Below, piece after piece: positions 6,483 through 8,671 of a stretch of 8,671 nucleotides of DNA. Source of the DNA: Candidatus Aenigmatarchaeota archaeon (GTDB lineage Archaea; Aenigmatarchaeota; Aenigmatarchaeia; QMZS01). A program made the translations under genes and the position numbers. The stretch covers positions 1 to 8,671 of the forward strand of contig JAGGTL010000052.1 in the NCBI GenBank assembly GCA_021163805.1. The letters run 5' to 3'. The notes under the pieces were generated by a model that made no database searches, was not told where the DNA came from, and was given only the letters and a program-made list of their open reading frames with translations. The number at the start of each line of letters is the position of its first letter. Position 1 is the first letter of the stretch.

Positions 6483-6515
6483 ACATAAACACAAAAACTG
6501 GTGTTTATGGTTTAG
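6483..6515 (+). other. tRNA intron 1 (D-loop, 15/16), 33 nt
   Basis: Its core is a perfect 9-bp hairpin, CATAAACAC (6484-6492) with GTGTTTATG (6501-6509), around an 8-nt loop. The boundary can slide over a TAG repeat. The register given leaves 3-nt bulges AGA and AGT directly below the hairpin, as in a bulge-helix-bulge, but the central helix (6477-6480 with 6510-6513) is only three G-U pairs and one U-U mismatch. Confidence 0.8.
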
Positions 6516-6553
6516 TGGCCAAGCATTGAGGACTCTGGATCCTCAGACCGCGG

Positions 6554-6585
6554 TTTTCTCAAGCAGTGAGATAACAAAAGTGGAA
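6554..6585 (+). other. tRNA intron 2 (T-arm, 53/54), 32 nt
   Basis: A standard 3-4-3 bulge-helix-bulge forms. The central helix is CCGC (6548-6551) with GTGG (6580-6583); the bulges are GGT (6552-6554) and AAT (6584-6586), each cut after the second base. A small inner stem CTCA/TGAG (6558-6561, 6567-6570) caps it. Cutting there joins CGCGG directly to TTCGAAT and restores the T-arm. Confidence 0.87.
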
Positions 6586-6607
6586 TTCGAATCCGCGCGG
6601 GGCTATC

Positions 6608-6617
6608 TTTGTCTTTT
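6608..6617 (+). terminator. T-rich terminator of the tRNA
   Basis: TTTGTCTTTT begins 3 nt after the tRNA discriminator base and overlaps the stop codon of the convergent coiled-coil gene. Confidence 0.45.
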
Positions 6618-7851
6618 AAATCAATTTAATTTCTTTTCCGGAAATATCTGAAAGTATCTTTTCTAAATCTTTCAATAATTCTGTCTCATCGACTTCTCCA
6701 ATATTAAGTTTTCTTTTATCTTCTTCCATTTGTTGAATCTGTTCATTTAATTTTGCAATTTCCATTTCTTCTTTTTCTGTACTTAATTTTTGTCTCAGTT
6801 TTTTTATTTTTCTTATATTTTCATTTGAATTATCCGAAATTTTTTTGTATTCGGCTATATATTTGTTTAAAGAATTTACAATATCCATTTCCAGAAATTT
6901 TTTTATTTTTTTCTCATCTTCCTCTATTTTTTTTATATTGTTTTTTACATTATCTATCACTTTTCCAAAAAAATCCGGCTCTTCTTTAAGTAAATTTTCG
7001 GGATTTTCCAGAAAATTCTTGATTTTTGATTTTTCTTTTTTGTTGGCAATATATAAATACTTTCTGATTTGCCTGCTAACAGAGTTTACAGAGTTATTTA
7101 TCTTTGCAATTATATTTTCCATCTGCCTGTCAAACAAAATTTGTTGTTTCTCCAGTTTTTTCAATTCTAATGCTTCCGGAGAATTTTGTATCTCCGAAAT
7201 TTTAAATTTGCATCTTTCAAGTTCTTTGTTCAGGTTTTTTATTTTTCTATCAAGTTCTTTCTTTTTATTTTCTATTTGCTCTTTGTTCAGTTTGCTTTCT
7301 TTTATTTTTTTCAGAAGTTCTTTAATTTTTTTTTCCAGTTGAACTATCGAATATTCATTATCCAGAAAAGACTGATATTCCTCTAAGGTTGTCTTAAGTG
7401 TTTTCAAATCAGAAGATATTTTTTTCATTTGTTTCTGAAAAGGGATGAGAAGAATCTGCGCATCTCTTGAAAACTTATTCAGTTTGTCAAAAATTTCAGA
7501 GATAACCGAATTAATTTCGCTTGCCGAACATTTTCTTTTCAGTAATTTCAGAGTTTTGACAAATAATTTTTCTGAATTCGAACAATAGTTTCTTCTGCTT
7601 GTTTCAACTATATTTGAAATATCTCTTTTATCTTCCAGAATTATTCGATTGAATCTTGAAGTTTCAAGTTCTTTAAAATCATTATTCAACTCTTCCAAAA
7701 GATTAATAAACCTTTCTCTAAAAGTTGCAACCTTTGACTCAAGTTCAAGTTTCTTCTCTTTTGTTTGCGCTGCCAGAAAAGATTCAACATCATCAAATTT
7801 AAGTGTTTGTCTTACTTTGGTTTTTTTAAACAGGTTTTTTAACCATCTCAT
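6616..7851 (-). CDS. Coiled-coil protein of unknown function
   Basis: The 411-residue product is rich in K, E, I and L. It has a basic amphipathic N-terminus (MRWLKNLFKK), a mostly helical region (about 20-150) containing C90 and C108, long heptad-like coils (about 152-255), a break around ENPENLLKEEPDFFGK (281-297), and further coils (about 300-390). There is no signal peptide, membrane span, Walker motif or zinc motif, so it is not an SMC or Rad50 ATPase even though the coils may draw such hits. The arrangement of two coil blocks around a central break could fold back as an antiparallel pair. It appears to be monocistronic and converges on the tRNA gene with its stop 10 nt beyond it. The ATG at 7851 follows an AT-rich promoter region with a 12-bp palindrome. 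A cytosolic scaffold is a guess. Confidence 0.8.
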   Translation of the reverse strand: MRWLKNLFKKTKVRQTLKFDDVESFLAAQTKEKKLELESKVATFRERFINLLEELNNDFKELETSRFNRIILEDKRDISNIVETSRRNYCSNSEKLFVKTLKLLKRKCSASEINSVISEIFDKLNKFSRDAQILLIPFQKQMKKISSDLKTLKTTLEEYQSFLDNEYSIVQLEKKIKELLKKIKESKLNKEQIENKKKELDRKIKNLNKELERCKFKISEIQNSPEALELKKLEKQQILFDRQMENIIAKINNSVNSVSRQIRKYLYIANKKEKSKIKNFLENPENLLKEEPDFFGKVIDNVKNNIKKIEEDEKKIKKFLEMDIVNSLNKYIAEYKKISDNSNENIRKIKKLRQKLSTEKEEMEIAKLNEQIQQMEEDKRKLNIGEVDETELLKDLEKILSDISGKEIKLI

Positions 7852-7858
7852 AAATAAG

Positions 7859-7870
7859 CCTTTTAAAAGG
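7859..7870. promoter_or_regulatory. Perfect 12-bp palindrome CCTTTTAAAAGG
   Basis: It lies 7 nt upstream of the start of the coiled-coil gene, within its promoter or leader. It may be an operator or a BRE/TATA-like element. A second palindrome, TCTTTAAAGA, is at 7891-7900. Confidence 0.35.
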
Positions 7871-7968
7871 TTTAAATTAAAATTAGAAAATCTTTAAAGA
7901 AAATATTTATTTTTTCGGAGAATTTTTATATGGAAAATCAGCAAGTCAAAAAATAAATCTGCGATTTC

Positions 7969-7987
7969 TATAATTAATTATTTAAAA
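7969..7987 (+). promoter_or_regulatory. TATA-like region of the zincin-like gene
   Basis: A TATAATTAATTATTTAAAA stretch ends 13 nt before the ATG at 8001; its left half is at about -26. This supports a leaderless mRNA starting at 8001, where no Shine-Dalgarno is present. Confidence 0.45.
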
Positions 7988-8000
7988 GTTTTGTATTTGT

Positions 8001-8501
8001 ATGAAGGAATACTGTCCAAAAATTGAATATAATAATAGTATGGATCCTAGAGAAGGAGGCAGAACTTCAGTTAAATGTGATGAAACTAAATGCAAACCTT
8101 ATAAAATTGAAATAAATCCAGAGCACTTAGAATTGTTTGAAAAAAAGATAAGAGATTATTTGAAAGATATTGGCATAACTGGAAAATATTTAGAAGAACT
8201 TACAAATTATTTGACAAGAGAATATGGGAGATATGTAATTTCTCATGAACTTGTCCATTGGAAGTTTATAGAGGAAAATCCAGAAGCAATACCAAGATTA
8301 GTTAAAAAATATGGAAGTGCTTGGAGACCAATTTTGGAAGGAATAAATGATACGCAAACAGTAAAGGGAAATGATTTATGGAAGAAATTCAGTCCTTATA
8401 ATGGAGAACAAAGATTGGTTGAAGAACTTTCAAAAAAAGATCCGGAAATAGAGAAATATTTGACGAACTATTATGATGTGAGTTCTTGTGTGCCTAATTA
8501 G
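8001..8501 (+). CDS. Small HExxH zincin-like metalloprotease-fold protein
   Basis: The 166-residue product contains VISHELVHWKF, in which H82, E83 and H86 form the HExxH zinc site, at the end of a helix that starts near residue 62. E113 in ILEGIND, 27 residues later, is well placed as the third ligand, as in gluzincins; the ExxxD pair E113/D117 is typical of that helix. The N-terminus has cysteines C5, C26 and C31, and C163 lies near the C-terminus, so a structural metal or disulfide is possible. No signal peptide or transmembrane segment is visible, so it is probably cytosolic. The protein is short for a complete protease and may be a minimal peptidase or a protease-fold effector. The substrate is unknown. 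It faces the right-edge gene convergently, with two hairpins between them. Confidence 0.82.
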   Translation: MKEYCPKIEYNNSMDPREGGRTSVKCDETKCKPYKIEINPEHLELFEKKIRDYLKDIGITGKYLEELTNYLTREYGRYVISHELVHWKFIEENPEAIPRLVKKYGSAWRPILEGINDTQTVKGNDLWKKFSPYNGEQRLVEELSKKDPEIEKYLTNYYDVSSCVPN

Positions 8502-8504
8502 TAA

Positions 8505-8543
8505 GATTGTGAAGCAATCCGAAGAGTCGGCAAAGAAATGCCG
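8505..8543. terminator. Two tandem hairpins between convergent genes
   Basis: GATTG/CAATC (8505-8509, 8515-8519, loop TGAAG) is followed by CGGCA/TGCCG (8528-8532, 8539-8543, loop AAGAAA) and then a T-rich run (8547-8558). It sits between the stop at 8501 and the minus-strand stop at 8547. A terminator or 3'-end stabiliser is likely. Confidence 0.5.
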
Positions 8544-8546
8544 TGC

Positions 8547-8671
8547 TTATTTTCTTTTACGTTTGGACCAGTTGATAAAAATTATCCAATATAGGAACAG
8601 CAATGCAACAATGCTAATCCAGTATGGTTTCTCAAAAACTGGTTTCGGCAGTGTATTGAGATATGCTATCA
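8547..8671 (-). CDS. C-terminal membrane anchor of a surface protein (N-terminus beyond the right edge)
   Basis: A minus-strand frame is open from the right edge to a TAA at 8547-8549, giving the last 40 residues. It has a short proline-containing stretch (NTLPKPVFEKPY), a hydrophobic span of about 18 residues (WISIVALLFLYWIIFINW), and a strongly basic tail SKRKRK. This is the classic shape of an extracellular protein with a C-terminal transmembrane anchor and a cytosolic positive stop-transfer tail. The main domain is outside the window, so no function is assigned. Confidence 0.7.
   Translation of the reverse strand, partial: IAYLNTLPKPVFEKPYWISIVALLFLYWIIFINWSKRKRK

Larger units (their letters stand above)
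6468..6605 (+). tRNA. trnQ: tRNA-Gln(CUG) with two non-canonical introns
   Basis: After removing 33 and 32 nt, the 138-nt locus leaves a full 73-nt tRNA. The acceptor is AGCCCCG (6468-6474) with CGGGGCT (6598-6604), discriminator A at 6605. The D-stem is GTGT/GCAT (6477-6480, 6523-6526) with G18-G19 kept. The anticodon arm is GAGGA (6528-6532), loop CTCTGGA, TCCTC (6540-6544), anticodon CTG at 6535-6537. The T-stem is CGCGG (6549-6553) with CCGCG (6593-6597) around the loop TTCGAAT. A1-U72 is the pair recognised by the archaeal GatDE amidotransferase, fitting Gln made by transamidation. CCA is not encoded. The anticodon loop is not interrupted at 37/38; the introns are in the D-loop and at the T-stem/T-loop border. 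Splicing would need an endonuclease tolerant of such sites. A T-rich tail follows. Confidence 0.93.

Noticed and set aside
6468..6605. Split, permuted or pseudogene tRNA
   Set aside because: All parts are in normal order and every stem pairs perfectly or with common wobble after removal of the two inserts; a 3-4-3 splice motif is present at the second insert.
6845..7342. Plus-strand frame of 165 codons rich in F, S, I and L that looks like a membrane protein
   Set aside because: It is antisense to the Lys/Glu-rich coiled-coil gene; K and E codons read backwards give F, L and S. It has no promoter or RBS.
6616..7851. SMC/Rad50 ATPase
   Set aside because: No Walker A, Walker B or signature motif, and no hinge or zinc hook; only coil composition is shared.

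Overview
This AT-rich window looks archaeal and may come from a DPANN-like or other small-genome lineage. The archaeal assignment rests on a class I (archaeal) CCA-adding enzyme, a Taw1-type wyosine synthase, prefoldin beta, a tRNA-Gln with an A1-U72 pair and spliceosome-independent introns, TATA-like boxes placed for leaderless mRNAs, and few Shine-Dalgarno sites. The lineage is an inference from style only.

Layout. Positions 1-1244 (minus) hold a two-gene cell-surface operon: a small membrane-anchored protein rich in N-glycosylation sequons, overlapping by 14 nt the start of a secreted protein with three successive short tandem duplications. That second gene runs off the left edge. After an AT-rich intergenic stretch come taw1 (plus) and, convergent with it, cca (minus). 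Prefoldin beta and a DHH/DHHA1 phosphoesterase follow as an ATGA-coupled pair (plus, 4034-5337). Facing them with a 4-bp gap is a minus-strand lipoprotein with a DJ-1/PfpI domain (5342-5965), preceded by a small alpha-solenoid-like protein (6021-6404). A tRNA gene on the plus strand (6468-6605) sits between that gene and a 411-residue coiled-coil protein (6616-7851, minus). The right part has a small HExxH zincin-like protein (8001-8501, plus), a double hairpin, and the C-terminal membrane anchor of another minus-strand gene cut by the right edge (8547-8671).

The most notable object is the tRNA. With two inserts removed (33 nt in the D-loop, 32 nt at the T-stem/T-loop junction) it folds into a complete 73-nt tRNA-Gln(CUG). 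Both inserts are at non-canonical positions and the usual 37/38 site is uninterrupted. The T-arm insert has a textbook 3-4-3 bulge-helix-bulge; the D-arm insert has a strong 9-bp internal stem but a weak central helix.

Three items belong to tRNA biology: Taw1 (wyosine base of tRNA-Phe), the CCA enzyme (needed because this tRNA does not encode CCA), and the intron-bearing tRNA itself. The remainder are proteostasis genes (prefoldin, DJ-1/PfpI, zincin-like) and envelope proteins. No mobile element, CRISPR array or rRNA was seen.
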